Shown here one piece after another: positions 1 through 11,200 of a DNA stretch of 64,000 nucleotides; the first letter of the stretch is position 1, and the number at the start of each line of letters is the position of its first letter. The translations under genes were made by a program, and so were the position numbers. This DNA comes from Oopsacas minuta. Taxonomy: Eukaryota; Porifera; Hexactinellida; Lyssacinosida; Leucopsacidae. Location of the stretch: NCBI GenBank assembly GCA_024704765.1, contig JAKMXF010000277.1, positions 434,001 through 498,000 of the forward strand, written 5' to 3'. Under the pieces are notes generated by a model. That model was not told the DNA's origin and did no database searches. It saw nothing but the letters and a program-made list of their open reading frames with translations.

Positions 1-1068
1 AAATTTCGTCTAAAATATCGAAAAATATCGAAAAATATCGAGCTGTTAATTTTGGAATCGAATTCGTACTAGTGTTCGATTAACAAAGCTTGAGAAATGG
101 CACATGTTTGACAACATGGTTCCCTATTTGCAAATCAGATGACGGCATTTCTCCTTGACAAAAGTTTGATGATATAGCTTAACTATCAATAATACATTTA
201 TTCGAGACAAAATGTACAAATGTATATAATCAAAGTTATTAGAATTACCTATCAAATATAATATACTCGAAGTAATCCATGGTTAAATACCGTGAATAGG
301 CCATATTTTCGTAGACTGTGGCAAATATGTATTAAAAAATGCTTGCACGTGTTTTTGGCAATATCCTCACATAGGATAGCCATTTTATTGTATACACCTG
401 GGCATCAGTTTTAATCACCAAATTTATGGTCACGTACGTTCACTACAAATGATCGGATATTGTGGATGCGATTCTCGCGCCAAAAAGGATTGAAATCACG
501 TTCAAGATAATTTTACGATCACATATAGGGAGATGCTTTATTACATGGGTCGGTATTTCCGTCCGCGCGGTCATGCAAAATCTACTAGTCCGATTGCCAT
601 GAAAATTATTACACAACACTAGCCGTTTGATATACATGTAGGGGGTCTAGATTCGCAATTCTGTCTACCTAAAACGAACGAAAATATGATTGCGATCTTA
701 CTTCCATTCGATCACTACTTATAAAATGATCGGCAATCATCCTCCGATCTTCAAAAATTTGTGTCGAGCGTGATCGAGCGATCAATGACCCCACGATATT
801 ATACATTTAGTGACATGATATACGTTACAAATCTCACGATTCTATCGTGAGATGCGCAATTTAATATTAGTTTTGCATAAAAAGACCAGGGATTCAGTAG
901 TATTAGTAGACCTGAGATCGTTGGGGATATTGTCAATGGCAATCCTCATGACAATCCAAAGATGGAGTATTTTAATAATATCTGCTATTATAAGAAAAAA
1001 GATTGAAGAGAATTAAATATCTGTACACAATTCTCAGAAAAACTCACAATTATAATTCTATCTTTATC
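1..1068. other. intergenic, no gene seen
   Basis: No reading frame here looks like protein. The only structure I see is a short perfect hairpin at 831-853. The rest is AT-rich unique-looking sequence. Confidence 0.6.
831..853. repeat. perfect 10-bp hairpin
   Basis: ATCTCACGAT and its exact reverse complement are separated by a 3-nt loop. The same TCTCACGA core forms an 11-bp hairpin at 11955-11981. Function unknown. Confidence 0.6.
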
Positions 1069-1076
1069 ATCTAGAG

Positions 1077-1308
1077 CAGGAGTCGGCAACCTTTTGAGCC
1101 TGCGGGCCAGATTGAGTCTTTCAGTGCATTGCGCGGGCCAAGCGATCACCACTATTCATTGAACGATGTACTGAATCATGCATTCACCATCAAGGATTAT
1201 CTTAGAAAAATAATATTCTAAAATTTTTGCTTCCAATTGATGAACAAATTGGAGTTCACAATATGGATGCTAAGGAGAGCGCCGCGGGCCGGAGGTTGCC
1301 GACCGCTG
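1077..1308. mobile_element. non-autonomous hAT element (MITE), 232 bp
   Basis: The ends are imperfect inverted repeats (left CAGGAGTCGGCAACC, right end read inward CAGCGGTCGGCAACC; 13 of 15 match). The element is flanked by a perfect 8-bp duplication ATCTAGAG at 1069-1076 and 1309-1316. An 8-bp duplication with a CAG-starting TIR is the hAT signature. There is no coding capacity. Confidence 0.9.
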
Positions 1309-1316
1309 ATCTAGAG

Positions 1317-2446
1317 TATTCCAGCTGTTCAGAAATAGAGATTTGTGGATACATTCAAATTCAAAATTGAGAATATAAACAGAATTGGAACAATAATCCA
1401 GAGATAATAATATTATTAGACCTGTTTCGAAAGAAGAACCATAGAGATATCACTTGCTGTCATTCTCCTCTAGAAATGATATTCTTCTGTAAACTAGATC
1501 TTTGTTGAAAATGTGGGGAAAAGGATTTGATTCATCTAGGATAAATTATTTCTCTAATGAGTTTGATATCAAGAAGTTTTGAGAGAGTATCTTTACAAAA
1601 CTGAGACTTGTAACGAAGTTTTTCAGAAAGTATCGGAGTGCAGTTGTCACCACGATCCCAATTTTAAACATCTCCATTTGATTCATCGATTGTGAGACAC
1701 CAAGAATATTTAAACTCTAATTCTCCGTTTACATGTTGCCTGAGAAGTGATAATTATTAATTACGTAAATTTGGTATAATTTCGAACTTATTTCGTTGTT
1801 TCTCGTATACTGATAAAAGTATGCCCTCATGGGGAGGAATTATCCTCCTCATATTTACTTACTAAATTTTGCATTCTGTATAAATGCCGCAAATGACGCA
1901 AGCTAATGCCAGACAGATGATGGAGAGAACACTCTCCTGTTTTAAGGAGGTAACTGGACAAAGGACCAGGGTTGTCTTTACGTGGGTGGTGGATTAGCAG
2001 ATCATCTTTCATGGCTTTTTTAACACCAACACACAAAGTTTGGAACTCTTTAGCCACTGCTGTTTCCCTAGAATCTATACCAGCCCATGATTTGGAAATA
2101 CAGTTATACTTGTCTATAACGGCCACTGAAGGTACTGACCAAAAGTGGCCGTTATATGCAAGTGGCAGCTATAGAGAGGTTGACCGTTATACACTAGTGT
2201 GGTAGTAACTTTATGTTAATCTTGATTTCTATTGGTTGATCGGATTCTGATCCTAACTCATATTTTGACACGTCTTCATTCGACTAGTAAACAACAAATA
2301 AACGTAAACAAATATTTTAGATATATCTAAGGGTTCGAGCGGAATGTAAATTGGTAGAATTTAGCTCCCATTGGTACAAAAACATTTTATTACTTAAAAT
2401 AGCTATGAATATGTGTTAGCTAATATCTAGCAAAATTCAAAATACA
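1317..2446. other. intergenic, repeat fragments only
   Basis: No gene is supported. The right part (about 2100-2215) carries a repeat that recurs at 9724-10006 and 42133-42215, listed separately. An open frame across 1827-2126 on the minus strand runs through that repeat and resembles nothing I know. Confidence 0.5.
2100..2215. repeat. dispersed repeat with GTCTATAACGGCCAC end
   Basis: A block containing CTTGTCTATAACGGCCAC followed by related GGCCGTTATA and GACCGTTATACACTAGTGTGG motifs. It closely matches the left part of the element at 9724-10006 and is probably a truncated copy of that family. Confidence 0.6.
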
Positions 2447-2454
2447 CTCAAAAG

Positions 2455-4720
2455 CGGTGGTTCCCAACGGGAGCTTAAACGCCCCCCGGGGGCGCTGACA
2501 AGATAATGAGCCGTTGGATGAAGATTTATTCTAACATCTGTAAATTTTGCGAAATACTATTGTATCATTAATATGTTGTGCACTTCACCCATAATGACAA
2601 TTCTAGCACGTTGCCCACAAGAAGAGCTAAGTATTCACCATTTATAATCAATCAATGCTTTCAATGGTATTGTTTCTTTGTTTTGAATTAACAGTTCAGA
2701 CGGCTTCCTAACAAAGAAGTTATAAAAAGTGATCATACCATGTTATTTCGATAATTACCTCAATAATAGACACGATTTTTCTTGCATATCTAATCATGGC
2801 TGAAATTCCCAAGAAAAAATGCCATCAACACTCCATAGATTTTCTGAAATTTGGTTTCATCGCTTCACCTACTAATCAATAATTACCCTTTTGTTTGCTC
2901 TGCAATCAAGTGTTCTCTAATGAGGGCATGAAACCTTCACGTATGTGCGGCCATTTGACGAAGAAACACCCTGATAAGAAAGAGAAGGATCTCAAATATT
3001 TCCAGACTTTAAGCAAGCAGTTTGCAAATCGTAGTTCCAGAGATGGAATGATTAACAAAATTACTACTAAAAATGACGATGGTCTTGTTGCTTCTTACAA
3101 TATATCTCTTTTAATCGCCAAATGTGGAAAGCCTCATACAATGGGTGAAAAGTTCATCCTTCCAGCTATAAGAGAGGTTATATCTATTGTCATGCATCAA
3201 GATGCATCTAGTGTAGTTAGATTAATTCCCTTAAGTAATAACTCAGTTTCGAGGAGGATCGAAGAATTGGCTATAGATGTTGAACAACAGTTATGTAAAG
3301 TTTTACAAACAACGGAATTCGCTTTGCAGCTTGGTGAGTCAACCTTATGTGACAATGAAACCTTACTTATGGCATATGTACGATATATTCACAATGGTGT
3401 ATCAAAAGAAGAAATGCTCTTCTCCAAGCCACTAGAAACAGATACTAAAGGTGAGACAATATTTATGGTGGTAAAGCAATTTTGTGAATAGAAGAACATA
3501 CCAATGGGAAATATTATTGCGTGTGCTACTGATGGAGCACGTTCAATAATTGGACGTCATCGTGGTTTCATAGCTCATCTGAAACGAGTTGTGCCGAAGG
3601 TTTTCTCTATTCATTGTGTCATACATCGTCAAAATTTGATCGCCAAGCACCTAACACTTAATCTTCACCAGTCTTTGCAAATCGTGAATACTACTAAGAA
3701 CAAAAAGAACTCACTGATGATCGCATCTTTCAGCAACTTTGTGAAAACAATGATGAAGACTATAAACGCCTCCTTCTCCAACTAAAGTTAGGTGGCTTTC
3801 TAAGTGTAATTGTTTGAAACGATTCCATCAACTGTTTGATTCTATAGCCGAGTTCCTAGAAGAATACGATTCAACTCTGGCAGAAAATGTTAAAATGATA
3901 AGGACTGATGTGGCTTACTTAGCTGACATATTCGAGAAACTGAATATAGTGAATAAGCAACTACAAGGAAATAATACTACTCTTATTCAAGCGAAGGGAG
4001 TTGTTCTATCATTCTTAAGTAAACTAACCTTGTTCCGACAGAATATTGCGATCGTGAATTTGGGCAGTTACCTTGTTTAAGTGAACTGGATATGGCAAAT
4101 AATAACATCATTACAGATGACAACATTCATATTTACTGTTCGCATGTTGATTCCCTTAGCGAAGATTTGTTGATTCGATTCAAAGATTTAACCAAGTTAG
4201 TTATCCTTAATTTTGTGATAAATCCATTAAGAACATTATAGAAACTTTGGATCCACAATTTCAAGAGGAATTTATCGATTTGCAGAATGATATCGAATGC
4301 AATGCCATATTCACCCAATGTGGATATAGTGCATTCTGGATGAAGAAGGAAGTCTCTGAACGCTATCCCCATATTTTTCAAACTGTAAAATTGATGTTTG
4401 TTGCATTTCCATCATCATATCTTGTCGAAAAGGGATTCAGCACAGTAGTTAATCTGCTCACAAAACAAAGAAATCGACTGGAAATAGCAACAAGAGGCGA
4501 CTTAAGACTCTTCCTGACGCAGTTAGAACCGGATGTAGTCAAACTAGCAAAGAGCCACCAAAGTCAAGGATCACATGTTCCAACGTATACTGATACTTAG
4601 ATTAGTCCCGAAATACTCTATCAGTCTATCTTTAATATTTCTATATAGTCAGTAATTAAAAACTGATTCAATAAAGTATTAAATAGGGGGCGTTAAATTG
4701 GTAAAGGTTGGGAAACACTG
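2455..4720 (+). mobile_element. complete hAT transposon, 2266 bp
   Basis: Terminal inverted repeats (left CGGTGGTTCCCAAC, right end read inward CAGTGTTTCCCAAC; 12 of 14 match) are flanked by a perfect 8-bp duplication CTCAAAAG at 2447-2454 and 4721-4728. The TIR is the classic animal hAT type. The interior carries one broken transposase gene on the plus strand. The perfect duplication suggests a fairly recent insertion even though the gene is already dead. Confidence 0.93.
2796..4600 (+). pseudogene. hAT transposase pseudogene (ZBED5/FAM200-like class)
   Basis: The reading begins at an ATG at 2796 and meets an in-frame TAA at 2880-2882, then reopens in the same frame. The N-terminal part holds a BED-type zinc finger: the C-x2-C pair in LLCNQVFSNEGMKPSRM, then H-x3-4-H in HLTKKHP. 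The middle (3504-3785) holds ACATDGARSIIGRHRGF, the usual hAT catalytic-core neighbourhood. The C-terminus (4247-4600) has the hAT dimerisation signature FPSSYLVEKGFSTVVNLL and KQRNRLEIATRGDLRL. Stops at 2880 and 3489 and frame changes near 3790 and 4080-4247 break it. The order of parts matches ZBED5/FAM200-like transposases. No functional protein is expected. Confidence 0.88.
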
Positions 4721-4728
4721 CTCAAAAG

Positions 4729-5238
4729 GATGTAAATATGAGTAAATAAAGGTGTGAAATGTGATTATAACCGAATATATATATCCCTCGACTAATCAAT
4801 GTTTAGAGTTTTTGTCACCGACACACCGCTAGTATTTATGTAAATTAAATGTAAAATTGTGTATATGTATATATTATCACCTCTTCGCTGTCTAAATTGT
4901 ATTTAGAAAGATAACCTTCACTTGAACTATCTCTATTCTCTCGATTCTATGAATAGAATTGTAATTGTCATAAGTGTGAAATTATGTATATGTTACCGTC
5001 CAAATTGAGTATACGCCAGATACTAACATATATACATACGGTGACGAAAGATTTATCATATGATAAACGAATTCATGAGTATCTCCAGATCAAAATTCAT
5101 GGAAGAAAGGTACCCAAAAGATTGATCCCATGATACCAAATAGTACCTGAATCGCTCAGAAAATGTATAAACACACTAATCACTATAATTGGGAAATAAA
5201 CAACAAATAATAACAAAATAAGCAATGGGATAGAGAGA
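4729..5238. other. intergenic, no gene seen
   Basis: AT-rich. The block about 4984-5035 (TTACCGTCCAAATTGAGTAT) recurs near 58940-58990, so it is part of a dispersed repeat. Confidence 0.5.
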
Positions 5239-7282
5239 TTAGAGCCTCTGTAGACAGTTGTCCTCCTTCATGTCATCAACTGTAACATAGCCAGAGTCTT
5301 CTATAAATTTGCAAGAGAGACGGAATATTTGACACAATTCATGTCCTGTCTCACAAACTGTTTCAATGAATTTACCAAACGGGTCAAACACTGATGAAAT
5401 TATCCCAAAAATCGCATACGTATATTCTGCATTCCTTTGTGATAGGATTATAGAACAGTTCAAAGTTGTATGCTCCTACTATCTGATCCTCTGTGAGTAT
5501 GGACCTTATGAGGTATCCTTCTAGAGAGAACACTTGTAGAGGAGAGAGAGATCCGGTGAAGAGACATATAACACAATGATTAATAGTCTTCATGTGCTGT
5601 AGCCATGGATACCTGTTGGGTATCTTGGTATGTAAGATAGGATTGAGTGGATATTCTTGTTCTATAAGGAGAGGATCTACCTGCATACGGATGAGACTGG
5701 GCTTAAGAGTCCCCACATACAAATTCTTACTGTTAGAGGAGGTACAACAAGCCTGTGGTATTGAGATGGTGTGTTCATATTTCATGATAGATACCTCTTT
5801 ACTCTTTTCTCTACTAAATTGTACTAATAAATTTGAATAGCACACGAATACGGACTGTTTGAAATATGTCAATGAGACAAGAGTATCAGGTAAATGAGGA
5901 TCATGATACGAAGTTGTAGCTACAAGATCATTAGCTCTGTAGAGTGAGACTGTATCACCGTATCTATCCGCTACTATTACTTTACTCTTAAACACAATTA
6001 TACCAGCTGGTGTATATAATTGGTGAGCTATTTCTCCACCTCTATCAACACCAGATGCTACAGGGATGTTCCTCTCATCTTTGGGTAGAGCTATCCGCAT
6101 GGGATCGTTATCAATGGTGATAGCAAATGAAGGAATGTCTATTCTGCTGTCGTAATAGTGACGGATCTCTCTTTGTATTATATCATATATTTCCTTCAAA
6201 TACTTATCCTCCTTATTCTTCGTGACGAGATATTTTAGTGAGCTAGCGTCACTGTACAGGAAAGATAGTTCATTGAATGTGAAAGTCACATTCTCCTCCA
6301 AAGTTGCATACCAATCCGCCATCTCTTTGCATTCTTCTTCTTTCCTATCTGCATTCCTGGTTTCCAACTCATCTCTAGCTATCGCATGCTCCATATTGAG
6401 TCTGTTTAGCCTCATGTCATACTCCTGACGTGTGATACCCCCGGGAAGCAGGTCTCTCTTGGATGGATTCATTGATTTCATGTCTTCCTCTATTTCAGGA
6501 TGCACATAGAAAATGAATTCTCCCTCAATCAAGTGTGTCATTCCCTTCTTCATACAAGATGAACACCAATGTTCTGGAATAGGATAAGTCCTCATCTTTA
6601 ATATCTCTGCCTTCAGTCTCAGTCTCAGAGATTCGTATCTCTTTACTATCACACTCTCGATCGGTTTGGGAGTTTAGGGACTAGCAAATTCTGAATTCTA
6701 TAAATCTTTTTCTCAGCTGCCCCCTTCCACATGATGAGACCGTTTAGGGAGTATATGGAAGGTTCTGCTAGAGTCCTCTCTATGTAGAAGAGGCTGTATT
6801 TGTATTCAATAGGGAGGTAGTCATCGATGATTATTAGAGATATTTTATTTAATGCTGGTCGTATCGCTCCTAGAATGAATCTTTGAGAGGGACAGGGAGT
6901 GTTTTATTGGAGATCACAGATTCATAATCTTTGTAAAGAGGTGATAACTTGTTATGAATTCTATCACCTATGTTTACGATAGGTGTCGCTATAAATCTTT
7001 CCATTTTATTGAGGATATTTGGTATCCTAACAATATTCCTGTACTCCTGTGTTATTCCGGTATATCGTTCCTTCAAGGATACATGTGTTTCTGTGGACAG
7101 TACGGAGACCTCTTGCTATTTAGCGTTTCCATTTCCAACTGGAACCCTCTAGCCAATTCGTCAATTTCGTTCACTTTAATTTCTGGTAAGTCAATGGACC
7201 GAATTTCCTTTAATCTATTCTCGTACTTTTTCAACACCTTCTCAGCTTTTGAAGGTGTTACCTGGCTCATGTTTGTTGCCAT
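5239..7282 (-). pseudogene. frameshifted gene of unrecognised family, beta-propeller-like C-terminus
   Basis: Coding sequence starts at an ATG at 7282 (MATNMSQVTPSKAEKVL) and can be followed for about 670 residues to 5239, but only by changing frame near 7090-7120, 6885, 6665 and 5395. The first part is charged and helical (coiled-coil-like). The middle includes VPLKDSF, then a separate-frame stretch FILGAIRPALNKISLII. The largest open piece (5384-6652) has a Cys pair (CSSCMKKG), a long charged helix near LEENVTFTFNELS, and then repeated beta-strand-rich blocks (AGIIVFKSKVIVADRYGD, NLYVGTLKPS, YVCDFWDNFIS) like NHL or other propeller blades. I do not recognise the family and assign no function. 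The break at 6885 looks like loss of one ATTC unit. Four frame changes suggest a pseudogene, but clustered sequencing errors are possible. It is divergent from the channel gene at 7941. Confidence 0.6.
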
Positions 7283-7940
7283 TCAAATATTCTTCGTAGT
7301 CAGTTTATATTTTATGTAATGTAAATGTTGTATCAGTTCTAATTATAGAAATATCTCTTCCTTATGATTTGTATTATCATTAAGTTATACTTTCAATGTA
7401 AGTGTTGCTTTCTATCTGAAGTAATGTGTTTCATAATGTGGCTTAATCGACCCAATTAGGGACACAATTACATAATTGCTTCATAAGAAATTTGTATTTG
7501 CAAGCATACTGATTAGTTTCAAAAATTTGTTCACCAAATAGATATAAATTGATAAATAAAATATTTATAATTTAATGTAAAAATTGTGAAAATTTGTTAT
7601 TAAATTGATTTAAAAACATTAATTCTGAATATTTATATTACGCATGAATTGACACGTTTTTTGTATCGAATTTTTAGAAGTTTACAATTTCAAAAATTTC
7701 AAAATTCTATTAACGATGTATATATTTTATGCCCGAATTTACAGGAGTCTAAACCACATGAAGGATAGCCGTGCGAGCTTGCCTCACTCAATTCCTTATA
7801 TACGGAAACTCTATAAAGTATAATTGGCGATTGCTAAGAGTGTTAGTTTGTCTTAAAATTGAAAAAGTAACTCGGCCTTCATTTTTAGTGAAGTCGGTGA
7901 CATACACGCAGCCGTGTATTAAATAGCCACAACTTCAATA
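7283..7940 (+). promoter_or_regulatory. shared upstream region of the divergent pair
   Basis: These 658 bp separate the minus-strand pseudogene start (7282) from the channel gene start (7941). TATA-like stretches occur at about 7794-7803 (CTTATATACG) and 7811-7820 (CTATAAAGTA), roughly 120-150 bp before the plus-strand ATG. I see no other motif I would name. Promoter function is inferred from position only. Confidence 0.3.
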
Positions 7941-8222
7941 ATGTTTTCTCTTTTCCATAGAATATCTAAGATGATCAATAGTGATATACCCTCAAAACCA
8001 TTAACAAACACTTCAGATTCTGCAATTTCTGATATCGTACAGTTAGAATCAGTTGAACTCAACTCAAAACTTTGTTACATAGTTGAAGATAATAAAATCA
8101 CTCCTTTACCTGGCTTGGTTATTACAAATGATGATATCACTACCACTTGTGCTAAAAGTTGGATAAAGGTGCAGTATATCAGGACCGGTGAAACTAAGGA
8201 ATGCATCAGAGACCTTGTAAAA
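7941..8222 (+). CDS. channel gene exon 1 (N-terminus)
   Basis: The first ATG opens MFSLFHRISKMINSD; 94 codons end at LVK, followed by donor GTGAGT at 8223. Phase 0. The frame runs on past the donor only into unrelated sequence. This part contains no ankyrin repeat and matches no domain I know. The true start could lie in an unseen upstream exon, but no acceptor-like site directly precedes the ATG. Confidence 0.82.
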
Positions 8223-11200
8223 GTGAGTGACTATTGTTTCATTGTTCCCTCTTGTTATTTATTGTGTTTACTACCTATGTTTATTAGAGCGCCTCGTTTG
8301 CATGGTAGTTGCGCGACAACCCTGTGGTAAGCGTGCTTCGAATTTAACCTAATTGTAACCAGCTAACTTTCTTATAGCGATGGGATCTACTGAGCACTCT
8401 CTCAGCCCGTCAAATTGAAAGAATAGGGAAAATTTATTATCCTTGGCAACATGGTCTTTCCAAAAGAATTATTATAGCTTCTTGTCGTTTGTGTGACACT
8501 AATTTTTGGTATAAAGCTCTGCACTAGGTTCGATTAATATAAAATGTCCAATTTAGGCCATATAAAATAATATACTTATTTATCATCACCACCCGCCCCA
8601 TTTACTTTCCCTCCTCGGAAATTTTTTAAATTCTAATACATATCTTTATTTAATACTTATATTCGCAGATGAGCATCTTCGAAACAAGCTAATTATTTAA
8701 CACTAGCGCCCTTCGCTTGCTAGGTCTCTGAGCAGTGTGGCTAATCATGTGATTTTTCGAAAATCCAAAAAGGTGGCAATGGCATCATAATTTAGTCAGG
8801 TTTGAATTTTCGCCCAAGACTCAAACCTGTCCGAGTCAGGCCCAAATACCCCTCCCGTATGGCAAAAATCAGCCCTGAGGTGTGCACTAAATTGTTATTA
8901 TTATTATTATTTATCGTTATTATTTAAATTGTACAATAATTCAGATTATAGAGAGGAAGTGAATATTAGTTTTCCCTTATACAGTGTAAGCTTAATACGA
9001 ACACTGACAGACCGTACGGTTAAATTTATTCGCCTTTCCGGAGTTCATAAACCGGAGTAATATTCATTGAAGTACGGTTGTAGGGACCTGATTTTGTACG
9101 AATATTGTTCGTCTTCCAGAAATTCGTATTAACGAGATAGTTTAAAGTAATTAGTAAAATTACGCTAAGTAAAAAATAAAAATAAAATGCCGCCCCCCGC
9201 CCCTATTTCACAAAAAAAATGGATGAGAAACAAGTAATTTATTTTATATGGCCTTATCGAAATTTGTGAAACTTTCAAATTTATAAAAAAATGATAAAGA
9301 AAATCTAAGGATGAAATTGTCAAATTTCAATTATATCTTGGACCTAGCATATGTATCGATTAAGTATACAGTGGAATCTGCATAAACCGACATTGTTTCT
9401 GAACTGAAATAGCTTTCAACAATACAAATTCACCTGTAAAATCAGATAAAATGCTAAATTTTCCATGTCCCAACAAGTGTCAGTTTATGCAGCTTCCACT
9501 GTATGTTGTTCTGAATGTGCTTCGATCACTGCTCAGCACTACGTGCTAGGGATGGGACATATGTGAGATTTTCTACATCTGCGCATGTTGATGTGGATTT
9601 CAATCAGGGTCTACCCAGCTTTTCTGAACCATACGCCTAATATGTTCCCACGCGCGCCTAGAGCCCGATTTATGACGCGCCCAGATATATATTTGCTGAA
9701 ATCCATTATATATATATATACACAGAGTCAAACTTGTCTATAACGGCCACCTGGCCAAAAGTGGGCGTTATATGCAGGTGGCCGCTATAGGGAGGTTGAC
9801 CGTTATACACTAGTGTGGTTGTAAGAGTATGTTAATGGTACTGATATAGAGAAGTTGACATCTAATATGGTGGAAGTAGGTGATGATGGCCACTCAGCGA
9901 CTTGACAAAAGTGGACCTTTTGGGAGGCGACCACTATATAATGTAATCATCAGATAAAGGAATCGGCCGTTATATAGAGGTAGTGGCCGTTATAGACAGG
10001 TTTCGCGTTAGCGTGCTTCCTTTGCTAGTGCTACGCGGTTGCGAACATTTCGTGTCCGCACTCGGGGCCTCAGGTACATAAACTCATAATCTTAACTGTA
10101 GCCAACATGATACTGCCATAATCTTTAATCTGCTTACCTTATGTAGCTAATAATAGACAAATATTCATAAAATTATGTTTACAATACCATATTTGGACTC
10201 AGCATACTCGATTACCTCAGTACAATGTTGTTTTGTTGTTTGTATGTTGCGTAGTATTTGGTTCTTGACTTCATGAATTGAACCTATATGTTTTCTATAT
10301 GGGAGCGTGACACACACACAAAGTGAGAATTAATAACATAGAATTATGAAATTTATAAAACTGGCTTCTCTTATCTATTCGTTGCTCGGCTACCTTCCAC
10401 TCTGATCACCTTATCCATTATTATTAAATGCCTTATCTACTTTAATACAAAATAGATAATCCTTTTTGGAGAAAATATGGATTAACGGGTTCTATCAAAT
10501 GTATTATCAGACAATAGTCGATTAAATGAATCATAATTGATATATCGAAGTTCAGCAAATTTCAGATTTAACGACATCGCAACATATTGCTAAAACCACA
10601 TTTTCTTTGTCCCATAAATCGCGGGGCGGTATTTTATACACACCCTAGGTGTCAGGACACCCAATGTCTCGTATCATGTACGCCCACTAGCTCTTTAGAC
10701 GGCGCCGGCCATGTATATAGTGACTTATTTAGTCTGCCCAATCCAGTGTCGTTAATTCCCAATTTATTGTAGCCTCTTAAATAGAATCCTCAATTTGTAC
10801 AAATATGTCCTCAAACCGTCAAATTGACATACATTGCATCGGTTATATCGAACTCTGCTTGCATCGAAGTAATAATCGCGGCCTTTGAGCTTCGATATAT
10901 CTGCAGTTGGCAATATACTCAAATAACATATGCATATGATTATTATCTCACTTCTAAATTAACCTACAATGATTCTTGAATCATGATAATATTTCCTCTC
11001 CTTTAGGTGCTTGAATCTAAAGACATATTGGCTAATAAGATTAATACGTGAGTTCTTTTCTATTATCTCTTTTCACTTATAATTACTTCATAGGGCCCAT
11101 GTATTAGATCGAATTACGTGTTGGCATTAGGTCGAATTTCATTGTTTACATTGAGTCGAATTCTATTTTGCTATGTTGTGGATAGAGCGAATGTTTTTTA

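Larger units (their letters stand above)
8223..11006. other. channel intron 1, MITEs and dispersed repeats
   Basis: The intron holds two TIR elements (9369-9501 and 9724-10006). It also holds a dispersed block at about 8700-8880 (TTCGCTTGCTAGGTC and CAAACCTGTCCGAGTCAGGC, related to 19400-19560), and at 8981-9160 a pogo-like fragment whose internal sequence resembles 12229-12375. I see no further exon. Confidence 0.6.

Noticed and set aside
1827-2126. 99-codon minus-strand frame
   Set aside because: Its first residues (MAVIDKYNC) are just the translated GGCCGTTATAGACAAGTATA repeat, and the rest resembles nothing.
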